Assembly: GCF_900109465.1 (NCBI RefSeq)
Contig: NZ_FOAZ01000003.1
Span: 1 to 64,000, forward strand
Length of the DNA stretch: 64,000 nucleotides
DNA from: Streptacidiphilus jiangxiensis
GTDB taxonomy: Bacteria; Actinomycetota; Actinomycetes; Streptomycetales; Streptomycetaceae
Direction of reading: 5' to 3'
The notes beneath the pieces were generated by a model. The model did not search any database. It had not been told where the DNA came from and saw only the letters and a list, made by a program, of their open reading frames with translations. A program made the position numbers and the translations under genes. Below are positions 16,903-25,242 of the stretch, piece after piece (position 1 is the first letter of the stretch; every line of letters starts with the position of its first letter).

Positions 16903-17385
16903 GTGCCCCCTCAACAGTCCAGCGCAGTCGGCCGGTCCGGGCGGACCTGTGTGGTGGTCTACGTCGTGACCACCGAGGATGACGCCGCCGAGCTGATCGC
17001 CGGGCACTGCACCCGGTACGCCGCTTCGCAGGACTGGGTGCTGGCCACCCAGGTCATCCGCGACACCGACCGCCAGCTCCCTCTCGACCAGCGTCCCGGC
17101 TGGCAGACGGTCGACACGCTCCTCCGAGCCGGCCACGCCCAGGGGGTGCTCACCTACTCCCACGAGATGATCTCACTCGTCCCGGTCGCCCAGGAGCACG
17201 TGGCGGCCGAACTCACCAAGCGGGGCTTCTTCTTGGCCATCTCCCGTACCCCGGCCGACAGAAGCCCACTGCCCCGCCGACGCGCCGACGCGCAGCGGGC
17301 CGCCGCAGCCCCGACGGCCGGTACCTGGCCGGACGCCTTCACGTCCCGCTCGCGTCCGACACCTGCTCCGGATCCCGCTGCCTGA
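16903..17385 (+). CDS. Degenerate resolvase-like domain protein, 160 aa
   Basis: Begins at GTG 16903 with GGAG upstream. Residues about 14-95 follow the layout of a serine-recombinase catalytic domain: CVVVYVVTTEDDAAEL aligns with the usual YxRxSxxxQ strand, then HCTRYAASQDWVL, VIRDTD, RPGWQTVDTLLRAGHAQGVL. The catalytic Ser position is Thr and the first essential Arg is Val, so strand cleavage is unlikely. The C-terminal 50 residues are Arg/Ala/Pro-rich and disordered. It is the first gene of the rightward block that continues with the small peptide and JmjC genes, 207 bp away. Possible structural or regulatory role; function unknown. Confidence 0.6.
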   Translation: MPPQQSSAVGRSGRTCVVVYVVTTEDDAAELIAGHCTRYAASQDWVLATQVIRDTDRQLPLDQRPGWQTVDTLLRAGHAQGVLTYSHEMISLVPVAQEHVAAELTKRGFFLAISRTPADRSPLPRRRADAQRAAAAPTAGTWPDAFTSRSRPTPAPDPAA

Positions 17386-17592
17386 ACCTCCAAGACCCCC
17401 GGTGGCACGGCTCCCCGTAACGCGCCGCCGGGACGGGCTTCGCGCCGCGACCGGGCCAGCACGCGAAGCCAGGCGGCCCCGGACAGCTCCCGTATCCGAG
17501 CACCGGGGCCGCCATTCACCAACGGCCCGCACTCAGCTCCCGCCGGAGACCTCCGGTGGGACCGGCACCACGACACAGGAAGGAACGAGGAC

Positions 17593-17760
17593 ATGGCCGA
17601 CAGCACGCCGCGGGACCCCGCCCAGAGCGGGCTCCTGCTCGCGGTCGAGGAGCTGACCGCGGTCCACGACCGCTACGACACCCTCCGGTCCGACAACGCC
17701 GGCAGCTCGGGCGACGCCCCGTGGCCGGGCGGCGACGGCAACCTGCACGAGAACCAGTAG
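17593..17760 (+). CDS. Small acidic 55-aa peptide; candidate RiPP precursor
   Basis: The frame MADSTPRDPAQSGLLLAVEEL, then TAVHDRYDTLRSDN, ends in a Gly/Asn-rich tail with APWPGGDG and a terminal NLHENQ. ATG 17593 is preceded by AGGAACGAGG. The shape is that of a leader (hydrophobic amphipathic helix LLLAVEELTAVHDRYDTL) plus a short polar core. It is followed 97 bp later by a JmjC/cupin oxygenase, then an aldo/keto reductase and a PLP-dependent decarboxylase, all on the same strand. That context and the absence of other homology make a modified-peptide precursor plausible, but no core cleavage motif or known class is recognised; it could equally be a small accessory protein. Confidence 0.55.
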   Translation: MADSTPRDPAQSGLLLAVEELTAVHDRYDTLRSDNAGSSGDAPWPGGDGNLHENQ

Positions 17761-17857
17761 CACCGGCGTGACGGCGGGCGCGGAGCCACCGCACCGGACC
17801 GGCCCCGCGCCCGCCCGTTCTCGACAACCCGTCCACCCGCTGTGAATGGAGTGACCC

Positions 17858-19054
17858 ATGGAACACCGGCTCGTTACCGCCATCGAGCGCGCGCTCGGCT
17901 GGAGCAGCGTCGAACCGCTCGGCCGCGGCTTCGTGCGCGGCCACATCCAGGACGAGGCGCTGCCCGCCCGCATCATGACCCCCAACAGCCTGCTGGACAT
18001 GGTGATGCGCAGGAGCCTGGCTCGCCCGCAGTTCCGCGTCTTCCGCGAGGGGCAGGAGGTCCACCCGGCGATCTACTACACCGACAGCGTCAGCCCCCGC
18101 GGCCAGAGCATCAGCATGGTCAACATGCACGCGCTGGGCCGGCTGCTGCGCGAGGGCGCCACCGTCATCCTCGACCAAGCCAACGTCTTCGACCCCGCCA
18201 TGGAGGTCGCCTGCCGCGCCCTGCAGTGGTGGTCCCGCGAGCGCGTCCAGGTCAACGCCTACCTGACCACCAACGACGCCGACGGCTTCCCGCTGCACTG
18301 GGACGACCACGACGTCCTGATCGTCCAACTCGCGGGCGAGAAGCAGTGGGAGGTCCGCGGCACCTCCCGCCCGGTGCCGATGTACCGCGACGCCGACCCC
18401 AACAGCACCCCGCCCGACCAGTTCCTGTGGCAGGGCACGATGCGGGCCGGCGACGTCATGCACATCCCGCGCGGCCACTGGCACCAGGCCACCCGCAACG
18501 GCAGCGGCTCGGGCCAGAGCCTGCACGTCACATTCGGCATCACCCAGCGCACCGGCGCCAGCTGGCTCACCTGGCTCGGCGACTGGTGCCGCGAGCAGGA
18601 GATATTCCGCCGCGACCTCGACCGCACGGTCGGGGCGGACACCGGGCACCTGGCCCAAGCCACAGCCGAGCTGATCCGGCAGCGCACCCCCGCCGACTAC
18701 CTGGCCTCCTACGAGCACCAGACCAACCTGCCCCGGCATGTCCCCCACCTGGACATCTTCGGTCCGCTGACCGCAGTCGTCTGCACGACGCACTTCCCGC
18801 CCCGCCTGGATGAGACGGGCTCCGCCGTCGAGGTGGTGACCTCCGGCAAGAAGCTCACCTTTGCCGCCAAGGCCCGACCGGCGCTGGAGCTGCTGCTCAG
18901 CGGACAACCCGTCGACCTGGAGCAGGCGGCCCTCGCCGCGGGCGCCCAGGTCCGAGAGCTCGCCGCGATCTTGGTGGAGGAGGAGATATGCGCACCGCTG
19001 ACCGCCGAGTTGTCCTCGGGTTACACCGGTCTGGTCACCACCGCGACGAACTGA
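17858..19054 (+). CDS. JmjC/Cupin_4 family Fe(II)/2-oxoglutarate oxygenase
   Basis: 398 residues. The HxD metal motif is at His147/Asp149 (FPLHWDDHDVLIVQLAGEK), and the distal His is probably His209 in PRGHWHQA. These match the ribosomal-oxygenase (YcfD/RoxA) branch that hydroxylates Arg or His side chains in proteins. A C-terminal winged-helix-like region follows (VEVVTSGKKLTF...LELLLSGQPVDLEQAAL), as in that family. ATG 17858 has GGAG upstream. Its 3' end overlaps the next gene by 67 bp. In this setting the substrate may be the 55-aa peptide encoded just upstream; a ribosomal or other protein substrate is the alternative. Confidence 0.85.
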   Translation: MEHRLVTAIERALGWSSVEPLGRGFVRGHIQDEALPARIMTPNSLLDMVMRRSLARPQFRVFREGQEVHPAIYYTDSVSPRGQSISMVNMHALGRLLREGATVILDQANVFDPAMEVACRALQWWSRERVQVNAYLTTNDADGFPLHWDDHDVLIVQLAGEKQWEVRGTSRPVPMYRDADPNSTPPDQFLWQGTMRAGDVMHIPRGHWHQATRNGSGSGQSLHVTFGITQRTGASWLTWLGDWCREQEIFRRDLDRTVGADTGHLAQATAELIRQRTPADYLASYEHQTNLPRHVPHLDIFGPLTAVVCTTHFPPRLDETGSAVEVVTSGKKLTFAAKARPALELLLSGQPVDLEQAALAAGAQVRELAAILVEEEICAPLTAELSSGYTGLVTTATN

Positions 19055-19839
19055 CCGCCGCGTTGGACCTGGGCGTCACCGCGATCGACACCAGCTTCAA
19101 CTACCGCGGCTTCACGGCGCACCAGACGCTCGGCACCTACGGTCGCCTGCTGGACCGCTTCCACCTGTCCACCAAGGTCGGCTACTTCCCCGCCCCCACC
19201 GGCCCCGTGCACTCGCTCCACCCCGTCATGCTGCGGGTCACTCTCGAACAGGTGGTCCGCGACCTCGGCCGACCGCCTGACCTGGTCTTCCTCCACAACC
19301 CCGAAGCCACCCTCTCCGACGACCGGGACGCGGAGACCACCTGGGCCAATGCCTGCGATGTCCTCGCCGCTGCCGTGGCGGCCGGGCTGTGCGGCTCCTG
19401 GGGCGTCGCCACCTGGAACCCGCGACCGCTCCTAGACCTGGCCGGCGCCGCACCGCCACCGCACACGCTGATGGTACGCGCCGGGCTCTTGGTCGGTGCC
19501 CGCACCCTGACCGCCGGCGAGACCCTCGCCGCCCGCTGGAACCTGCGACCCCAGCAGTTGTGGGGCATGAGCCCCTTCGGCGGCAGCACCACGGACCCGG
19601 TCTGGTCGGCGGTCGACCCCCGGCTCCTCCTGCCCGCCGATGGCCAAGCCCTCACCCTTGCGCAGGCGGCGTTCCGGCTCGCCTTCGAGCTGCCGACCGT
19701 CTCCTGCGTGGCGGTCGGCGCCCAGCGGCCTCAGCACCTCGCCGACCTCCTCGCCGCGCTGGACCACCCCGTCGATCCGGCGGTGGTCCGCGACTACCGC
19801 GCCCTGCTCGACGCCCGGCAGCAACCCACGACCGTCTGA
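18988..19839 (+). CDS. Aldo/keto reductase
   Basis: 283 residues, somewhat shorter than typical. The catalytic tetrad is visible as D34 and Y39 (VTAIDTSFNYRG), K63 (LSTKVGYF) and H103 (LVFLHNPE). The C-terminal cofactor strand is recognizable (LAFELPTVSCVAVGAQRPQHL). Family members use NADPH to reduce carbonyls. ATG 18988 lies inside the upstream oxygenase frame, with GGAGGAG just before it, giving tight coupling. It reads directly into the decarboxylase gene (16-bp gap). Likely acts on the same intermediate as its neighbours. Confidence 0.85.
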   Translation: MRTADRRVVLGLHRSGHHRDELTAALDLGVTAIDTSFNYRGFTAHQTLGTYGRLLDRFHLSTKVGYFPAPTGPVHSLHPVMLRVTLEQVVRDLGRPPDLVFLHNPEATLSDDRDAETTWANACDVLAAAVAAGLCGSWGVATWNPRPLLDLAGAAPPPHTLMVRAGLLVGARTLTAGETLAARWNLRPQQLWGMSPFGGSTTDPVWSAVDPRLLLPADGQALTLAQAAFRLAFELPTVSCVAVGAQRPQHLADLLAALDHPVDPAVVRDYRALLDARQQPTTV

Positions 19840-19855
19840 ACTGGGAGGGACCACG

Positions 19856-21343
19856 ATGCACGTGCTCAACCCGGACACCCTGGAGCCGACTGCGAAGCTC
19901 CTGCACGAGGTCGTCGCCGCTGGCCTGGAACACAAGACCAGCGAGGACGTCTACGGAACCCGCGCCACGCCGGAGCAGCTCCAGGCGCTGCTGCTCGGCG
20001 ACCTGCCCGACGCCCCGTCGTCCCCGGAGCAGGTCTGGACGGAGATCACCGACACGGTCCTGCCGTACTGCGTGAACATGAACTCGCCCCGCTTCATGGG
20101 CTTCGGCGACACGGGAGGAGACACCGCCTCGCTCGCGGCCGGCCTGTTCGCCGTCCTGGCGCAGCAGAACCTGATCAACCAGTCCTTCTGCTCTCCGTCC
20201 GGCACCTTCACCGAGATCGCGGTCCTGCGGTGGCTGCGCGGTCTCCTCGGCTACGCGAACCCGCCCGCCGACCAGGTCACCTCCGTGTGGGACGCGGGAG
20301 GTGTCATCACCTACGGCGGCACCGGCTCCAACACCGTCGCCATGATGCTGGCCCGCGAGCACGCCGCCCCCGGCACGCTGGCCGCCGGCGTCACCGACCC
20401 GGAACGCTTCGGCCTCATCGTCCCGAGGGGGATCGGCCACTACAGCGTGAAGTCCGCGGCCACCTGGATCGGCTGCGGCACGCACGTCACCGAGGTCGAC
20501 ACCCGGGGCTTCCGCTACGACCTGCGTGCCCTCGCCAAGGCCGTGAAGGCCCGGCGCGGCCGGACGATGGCCGTGGTCGCCTACGCCGGCGACTCGCGCA
20601 CCCAGACCGTGGACCGGCTGTGCGCCGTCGCCGAGACCGTCCGCGAGCACGACCCCGAGGTGTGGCTCCACATCGACGCCTGCTGGGGCCTGATGTGCGC
20701 TCTCACTCCACGCCTGACGCACCTGCTGGATGGCATCGAGCTGTTCGACTCCGTCACCGTGGACCCGCACAAGGTCCTCAACGTCCCCTACGGTGTCAGC
20801 GCCCTCCTCCTGCGCGACCCTGCCTCGCTGCGGCTGGTCTCCTCCTACAGCGACCTGATCATGCAGGAGGACTTCGCCTTCGGGCAGGTCACCCCATTCA
20901 TCGGCACGAAGGAGTGGACCAGCCTGCGCGCCTGGGCGGCGATGCGCGCCCTCGGACGCCAGGGACTGGCCCAGGTCATGGACGAACGCCTCGACCGAGC
21001 CCGGCGCTTCGCCGACCTCGTCGACGCCCGCCCCGGGCTGATCCGGCTGAACGAACCGGACATGTGCGCCGTCGCGTTCCTCGTGCTGCCCGCCGGGCAC
21101 GACCCGGCCCGACCCGACGTCGACCGGATCAACACGCTCAACCGCGCCCTCCACGCCCGCCTCATGGCCGAAGGGCGCTGGCACCTCCACCAGTTCACCA
21201 TCCCCGACGACCTGGGACGCGTCCGCCAGGGAGCCGTCCTCGCCCCGCTGCGGTTCGTCTCCATCAACCCCCGCATCACCGACGAGCACATGCGCCAAGT
21301 CCTCGACTACGTCACCGCGCTCTCACAGGAGGTCCAGCCGTGA
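19856..21343 (+). CDS. PLP-dependent group II amino-acid decarboxylase
   Basis: 495 residues. Fold-type I signatures include GGTGSNT (154-160), the cofactor-stacking His195 (GIGHYSVKS), Asp274 in LHIDACWG, and the Schiff-base Lys306 in TVDPHKVLNVPYG. Related enzymes decarboxylate aromatic amino acids, glutamate, diaminobutyrate or aspartate; the substrate is not evident. ATG 19856 has GGGAGGG upstream. It overlaps the nucleotidyltransferase start by 4 bp (GTGA). It would supply an amine or modify an amino-acid-derived intermediate in this block. Confidence 0.87.
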   Translation: MHVLNPDTLEPTAKLLHEVVAAGLEHKTSEDVYGTRATPEQLQALLLGDLPDAPSSPEQVWTEITDTVLPYCVNMNSPRFMGFGDTGGDTASLAAGLFAVLAQQNLINQSFCSPSGTFTEIAVLRWLRGLLGYANPPADQVTSVWDAGGVITYGGTGSNTVAMMLAREHAAPGTLAAGVTDPERFGLIVPRGIGHYSVKSAATWIGCGTHVTEVDTRGFRYDLRALAKAVKARRGRTMAVVAYAGDSRTQTVDRLCAVAETVREHDPEVWLHIDACWGLMCALTPRLTHLLDGIELFDSVTVDPHKVLNVPYGVSALLLRDPASLRLVSSYSDLIMQEDFAFGQVTPFIGTKEWTSLRAWAAMRALGRQGLAQVMDERLDRARRFADLVDARPGLIRLNEPDMCAVAFLVLPAGHDPARPDVDRINTLNRALHARLMAEGRWHLHQFTIPDDLGRVRQGAVLAPLRFVSINPRITDEHMRQVLDYVTALSQEVQP

Positions 21344-22008
21344 GCGCCGCCCTCGACGCCGCCGCCCGCCTCGCCGTCTTCCCCGGCGGCTACGCACTCG
21401 CCTACGGCTCCCACGCCACCGGCACCGACCGCGCCACCTCCGACCTCGACCTGCTCTACACCGGAGCCGCGCAGCTCGACGGCCGACAACTCGACCAACT
21501 CATCGGTGCCGTGAAGGAACTACACAGCCGACACGGGCTCGACCTCGACGAAGAGGTCCCCTACCAAGCCAAGCTCTACGCCACGCTCGGGCAGGCCAAG
21601 CAAGCGGCCGAGGGCGCGGGCTTCACCACGGTGCACGGCGCGCCCCTCACGATCCGCGAGAGCTGGTACCTGGAAGGCGAATCCTTCCGGCTGCGGCTCA
21701 TCTTCAACGCGCTGACCAGCCCCCACGTGTTCCTAGCCGGCAACGCCGCCGCCTACCGCAGGCACACCGCCCTCGCCGACCGCACCGCGGCGCGCCTGGC
21801 CACCGCGATCCACGGCGAGACCGCCATCACGATCGCCGAGGCCGCGAGCGCCCTTCTCCGCGCACCCGACGGACGCTCCGGCAAGGACTATCTCGGCTAC
21901 CTCCACCCGGCTCACCTGCACTCGGTCCTGGCCAGGGGCTTCGCCGACCTCACCGCCCGCGGTCTCTACAGCGGCACCGAGGCGGGCTCCTTCCAGCCCA
22001 TCCGGTGA
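21340..22008 (+). CDS. Nucleotidyltransferase-domain protein
   Basis: 222 residues. The polymerase-beta-type active site is GSHATGTDRATSDLDLLYTG (near residues 24-43), with the two catalytic Asp residues in SDLDL. The remainder is alpha-helical, as in MNT/ANT-type proteins that transfer AMP to small molecules or proteins. GTG 21340 overlaps the decarboxylase stop. Its 3' end overlaps by 43 bp the convergent kinase gene. In the cluster it could adenylylate a pathway intermediate or confer self-resistance. A MNT-HEPN type toxin-antitoxin role is less likely because no HEPN gene is adjacent. Confidence 0.75.
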   Translation: MSAALDAAARLAVFPGGYALAYGSHATGTDRATSDLDLLYTGAAQLDGRQLDQLIGAVKELHSRHGLDLDEEVPYQAKLYATLGQAKQAAEGAGFTTVHGAPLTIRESWYLEGESFRLRLIFNALTSPHVFLAGNAAAYRRHTALADRTAARLATAIHGETAITIAEAASALLRAPDGRSGKDYLGYLHPAHLHSVLARGFADLTARGLYSGTEAGSFQPIR

Positions 22009-22916
22009 GCGACCCAAGCCCGACCCGCGGCGGCGGCCCGCCCACGGTAGGCACCGAGCGCTCCGCCGGGGCCGCTGCGCTGCTGCCACTCCCAAAAGCC
22101 GGTGATGGCCACAGCGAACGCGACGACGCCCTCCTCGGGGGCCTGCGCCCAGGCGGGCACGGCGGCGGCCAGGAGGCGGTCCGCGTCGGGTGCGCGGTGC
22201 CCGGCGAGGATGAGCTGCGGCAACAGAAACGCGACGTCGACCCAGGCCGCGCCCCGGGCGAACCAGGACCAGTCGATCACGCGAGCCCGGCCCGCTTCCA
22301 CGAGCATGTTGTCAGCGCGCAGGTCACAGTGCAGCAGGGTGTCACCCTGCGTGGCCCGGACCAGGACCTCTTCGCTGTCGAGCGCGGTCAGCTCCGCCAC
22401 GTGCCGGGCATCCCAGCCCTGGACGCCCTGGGCCTCCAGTCGCCGCCAGTACCCGGCAAGGGTCCCCGCGAGTCCGGCGAACGCGTCGGCCTCCTTGGCG
22501 GGACACGGGGTCAGCGCGGGGGCGAGTGCCGCCACGGTCTCCAGCACGCCATCCAGGTCGGCCGACCCCGGAGCCAGGTCCGGGGTCGAGCCGGAGACGT
22601 CCTCGAAGCCGAGGACCAGCCAGTTCGCTTCCTCGACGGCCCACAGCAGCGCGGGCGCGACCCGCACGGGCAGATCGGCTCCGACAGCCGCCTCGGCCCG
22701 ATACATCCGCGAGGCCGGGTCGTCGAGCGCGATGCCCTTGATGAAGACGCGGGCGCCGCAGTCGAGTTCGAGGCGCGCGGCGATGCCGGGCGTGAAGCCG
22801 CCCGATGGGTAGTCGACCACGCTCACTCGGCCGCCGACGCGGTCCTCGATGGCGGCGCGGAGGACCTGCGACAGCGCCTCCCAGGCGGGGCGACTGGCCG
22901 GCGGCATCAAAGCCAT
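21966..22916 (-). CDS. APH-fold phosphotransferase, 316 aa
   Basis: Kinase-fold protein with catalytic loop LLHCDLRADNMLV and metal-binding RVIDWSWFARG. The N-lobe includes GARVFIKGIAL with the ATP-binding Lys. ATG 22916 has GGAGG upstream. Similar proteins are annotated as aminoglycoside or macrolide-type phosphotransferases, but most have unknown small-molecule substrates. It is convergent with the nucleotidyltransferase (43-bp overlap of 3' ends) and is followed on the same strand by no further gene; two other kinase-like genes are upstream. Confidence 0.8.
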   Translation of the reverse strand: MALMPPASRPAWEALSQVLRAAIEDRVGGRVSVVDYPSGGFTPGIAARLELDCGARVFIKGIALDDPASRMYRAEAAVGADLPVRVAPALLWAVEEANWLVLGFEDVSGSTPDLAPGSADLDGVLETVAALAPALTPCPAKEADAFAGLAGTLAGYWRRLEAQGVQGWDARHVAELTALDSEEVLVRATQGDTLLHCDLRADNMLVEAGRARVIDWSWFARGAAWVDVAFLLPQLILAGHRAPDADRLLAAAVPAWAQAPEEGVVAFAVAITGFWEWQQRSGPGGALGAYRGRAAAAGRAWVAHRMGWKEPASVPL

Positions 22917-22976
22917 GACGACCTCCAGATCGAACAGCGGGTAGCAGGGGTGACTGTGCGGGGTCGAGCTGTGGGA

Positions 22977-23819
22977 TCAGACTCCGTCGAGCTGCCGGAG
23001 GAGCCGGGCGGCCTCTTCGCGCCCCGGCGCCACCCGGGGATCGTCGGGGTGGGCGCCGGGGCCGGCGAACTTCGACAGCGCGAACAGGAGCATCAGCTTC
23101 CCGTCGCGGCCCGAGAGGTCTTCGTGCCGCTCCTCACGCACCTTCTTCGCCAGCTCCGGGACGGCCAGCGACGCCGCCCAAAGCGAGGCGGCATCCAGGC
23201 CCCGCGGGGCGTTGCCCCAGTCCTCCCAGTCGAACAGGCAGAACTCCGGGCCGGTCATATTCGCCCAGTTCAGATCCGCATGTGCGGGCGCCCAAGGCCC
23301 GAAGTCCGCCTCCACAGCGACACCGAAAGCGGCGCTGATCGCCCCGGTGATGCCCCCGACGGTGAGGGTCTCGGTGTCCGGGGTCGCCACCCGCGTCGTC
23401 CGGCTGCCTGCCAGCGCATCGAGCGAGGCGTTGAACGCCTTCCACCACGCGTCCGGTAGCTGTGGCGCTTCGGCGAGAACCGCCGTGCCGATCGGCTGGC
23501 AAGGCAGGAGTGCGGTCTCGTCGACCTGCCAAACGGCGGGTTCGGCGCTGTCCCGCCACGTGAGGCCGGCGTACCACTGGGGCTTGGCGATCCCGTGCAG
23601 CGAGGCTGCGCTCTGCGTGCCGTTCCACCCTTGGCCGTCGACCTTCGCCCAGGGGCGGCGCTCGATCCGCACCCAGGTTCCTCGCGTGGTCACCGCGCCG
23701 ATGGACCGCCGCTTGCGAACGAGCGTGGCGCGGTCCAACTGCACCTGCAGTGCGGACTCAGCCCGTGCCAGGATCTCCTCCACCGGCTCCAGTCTCAGAT
23801 CAACGGAACGCATCGTCAT
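22977..23819 (-). CDS. APH-like phosphotransferase homolog, 280 aa
   Basis: The C-terminal half holds the kinase-fold motifs PAHADLNWANMTG and FCLFDWEDWGNAP. The N-terminal half (EPVEEILARAESALQVQLDRA...IRIERRPWAK) is diverged, and a canonical ATP-binding Lys is not obvious. ATG 23819 and ATG 23813 are both possible; the region upstream is weak in ribosome-site sequence. The HADLNWAN loop keeps the catalytic Asp and Asn. It lies between the other two leftward kinase-fold genes, 60 bp from the one downstream. Substrate unknown. Confidence 0.7.
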   Translation of the reverse strand: MTMRSVDLRLEPVEEILARAESALQVQLDRATLVRKRRSIGAVTTRGTWVRIERRPWAKVDGQGWNGTQSAASLHGIAKPQWYAGLTWRDSAEPAVWQVDETALLPCQPIGTAVLAEAPQLPDAWWKAFNASLDALAGSRTTRVATPDTETLTVGGITGAISAAFGVAVEADFGPWAPAHADLNWANMTGPEFCLFDWEDWGNAPRGLDAASLWAASLAVPELAKKVREERHEDLSGRDGKLMLLFALSKFAGPGAHPDDPRVAPGREEAARLLRQLDGV

Positions 23820-23957
23820 GCGCTCATCGTTGCAGAGCCCGTCTGGCCCGAGCGGGGCTGAGAGTCGCGAAGCAGACAAACGGGCAGGGCTACTGCGCAA
23901 CGCCGGTGACGACGTCCCGAAGAGGTTCCTGCCCATCCCGAGCTGCCGAGCGGTGGG

Positions 23958-24776
23958 TCAGGCCCGTCCGGCCCCGTGCCAGGTCTCGCGCAGGGCGCTG
24001 ACGGTCGGCTGGCGCCGGGACGGGTCAGGGTCGGTGGCTCGGGTGACGACGGCAAGCTGGGCTGGCGTGCCGCGCCAGTCTGCTTCCATGTCGCCGCCGT
24101 CCATCAGCAGCCGGAGCATTCTGCCGAGCGCGTGCACGGTGGTGCGTTCGTCGACGAGCGCACCGTGGCGCCGTTCTTCTGGGGCGAGGTAGCGGCTGGA
24201 GCCCGGCAGCCGGTCACCGGGGACGGTGAACGGCCCGGGCCGGTACTCGTCAAGGTCGATCAACCGCATCACGTGCGTACCGAAGTCGTAGAGGAGGCAG
24301 CCGTCGTAGAAGTCGACCGCGACCCAACCTGCCGCGCAGATGGCCTGGTGGGCGTCGAGGACCGTGTCGAGCGCGGTCTCGACACGGGGTAGGGGCAGGG
24401 AGCGAAAGCAGGCCATGGGGTGCGTCGCGAGTGTCCGGTCCGGTCGGGCGTCGGTGGTGGGGTGGTAGAGGACGTCACCGTCAGCCCAGGGGTAGATGTT
24501 CACCAGGCCGTCGGCACAGGCGAAGGAGTGCACGACGGGGATGATGCTGGGGTGCCGGACCTGCCGGTGGAGCTCCTGGACGCGGCGCATCGCGCTCTCG
24601 CCGGCCGAGGTGCCGGCGAGCTTGACGAACCACCGCTGGCCGTCGTCTGCCTCGACTCCGGCGGACCAGCAGCCCGAGTCCTGTGCGTCGAAGGCGGCGA
24701 ACACCTTGCCAGCCTTGGCAAGCAGCGCGCTCAGGTGCTCGACGGACGAGTACAGATCGAGCAGGGCGAAGACCAT
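23958..24776 (-). CDS. Serine/threonine-kinase-like protein
   Basis: About 272 residues. The N-lobe has GVEADDGQRWFVKLAG with the ATP Lys, and the hinge region is HPSIIPVVHSFACADGLVNIYPWADG. The catalytic loop is unusual: WVAVDFYDGCLLYDFGTHVMRLIDLDEYRPG, with D in VAVDFYDG and a DLDEY in the DFG position. The C-lobe EERRHGALVDERTTVHALGRML resembles Ser/Thr kinases. No strong ribosome site marks a start; ATG 24776 is conservative and ATG 24833 is possible (19 residues longer). Possibly a regulator kinase rather than a metabolite kinase. Confidence 0.65.
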   Translation of the reverse strand: MVFALLDLYSSVEHLSALLAKAGKVFAAFDAQDSGCWSAGVEADDGQRWFVKLAGTSAGESAMRRVQELHRQVRHPSIIPVVHSFACADGLVNIYPWADGDVLYHPTTDARPDRTLATHPMACFRSLPLPRVETALDTVLDAHQAICAAGWVAVDFYDGCLLYDFGTHVMRLIDLDEYRPGPFTVPGDRLPGSSRYLAPEERRHGALVDERTTVHALGRMLRLLMDGGDMEADWRGTPAQLAVVTRATDPDPSRRQPTVSALRETWHGAGRA

Positions 24777-24881
24777 GAGGCGAGCATGGCAGTCCAGCAC
24801 GTCAGTCGGGATGAATCGGCCGGACCGGCTCATCGCATAACGCTGATGTCGGCCGCTGCTGCGACGATGTGGGGCGTGAAG

Positions 24882-25100
24882 ATGCCCCGGACCACTTGCA
24901 CCAGGTGTGGCAGGAACATCGCGGCCATACCGGCTGGCGCCGCCGGACACTGGAATGCCGCCCGGCACGACGAGCCCCACCACGGTGCTCGCGATCTCCT
25001 CGTGTCCTGCGCTGGCAGCCTGAAGCCGGTGGAACTGGATGACCTCGTCTACCAACTCGCCTTCGACGAAGCTGGTGTGGACAGACTCACGATCTTCTGA
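24882..25100 (+). CDS. Hypothetical protein with CxxC motif, 72 aa
   Basis: The frame MPRTTCTRCGRNIAAIPAG continues to a tail KPVELDDLVYQLAFDEAGV. CTRC and additional His residues (GHWNAARHDEPHHG) suggest a small zinc-binding fold. ATG 24882 has GGGGCG upstream; GTG 24876 and ATG 24867 are in-frame alternatives. Transcribed divergently from the kinase-like gene. Function unknown. Confidence 0.5.
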   Translation: MPRTTCTRCGRNIAAIPAGAAGHWNAARHDEPHHGARDLLVSCAGSLKPVELDDLVYQLAFDEAGVDRLTIF

Positions 25101-25242
25101 CGGCTGGCTGCAGGCGACGTCACCGCACCCCTGTGAGGCTGACCATGCGGTTCGTGGTCTTCGGGATCGCTTGGCGCCGGTACCACACTCGGCTCTCGTC
25201 ACCGTCGGCCTGACCGTGTTCACCGGCGCTGCGAACCGTCCA

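Noticed and set aside
15358..17163. Upstream extension of the APH gene to a 903-codon frame
   Set aside because: The extra 602 codons run antisense-like, Arg/His/Pro-rich, across the XRE regulator. The true start is ATG 15357 overlapping the regulator stop.
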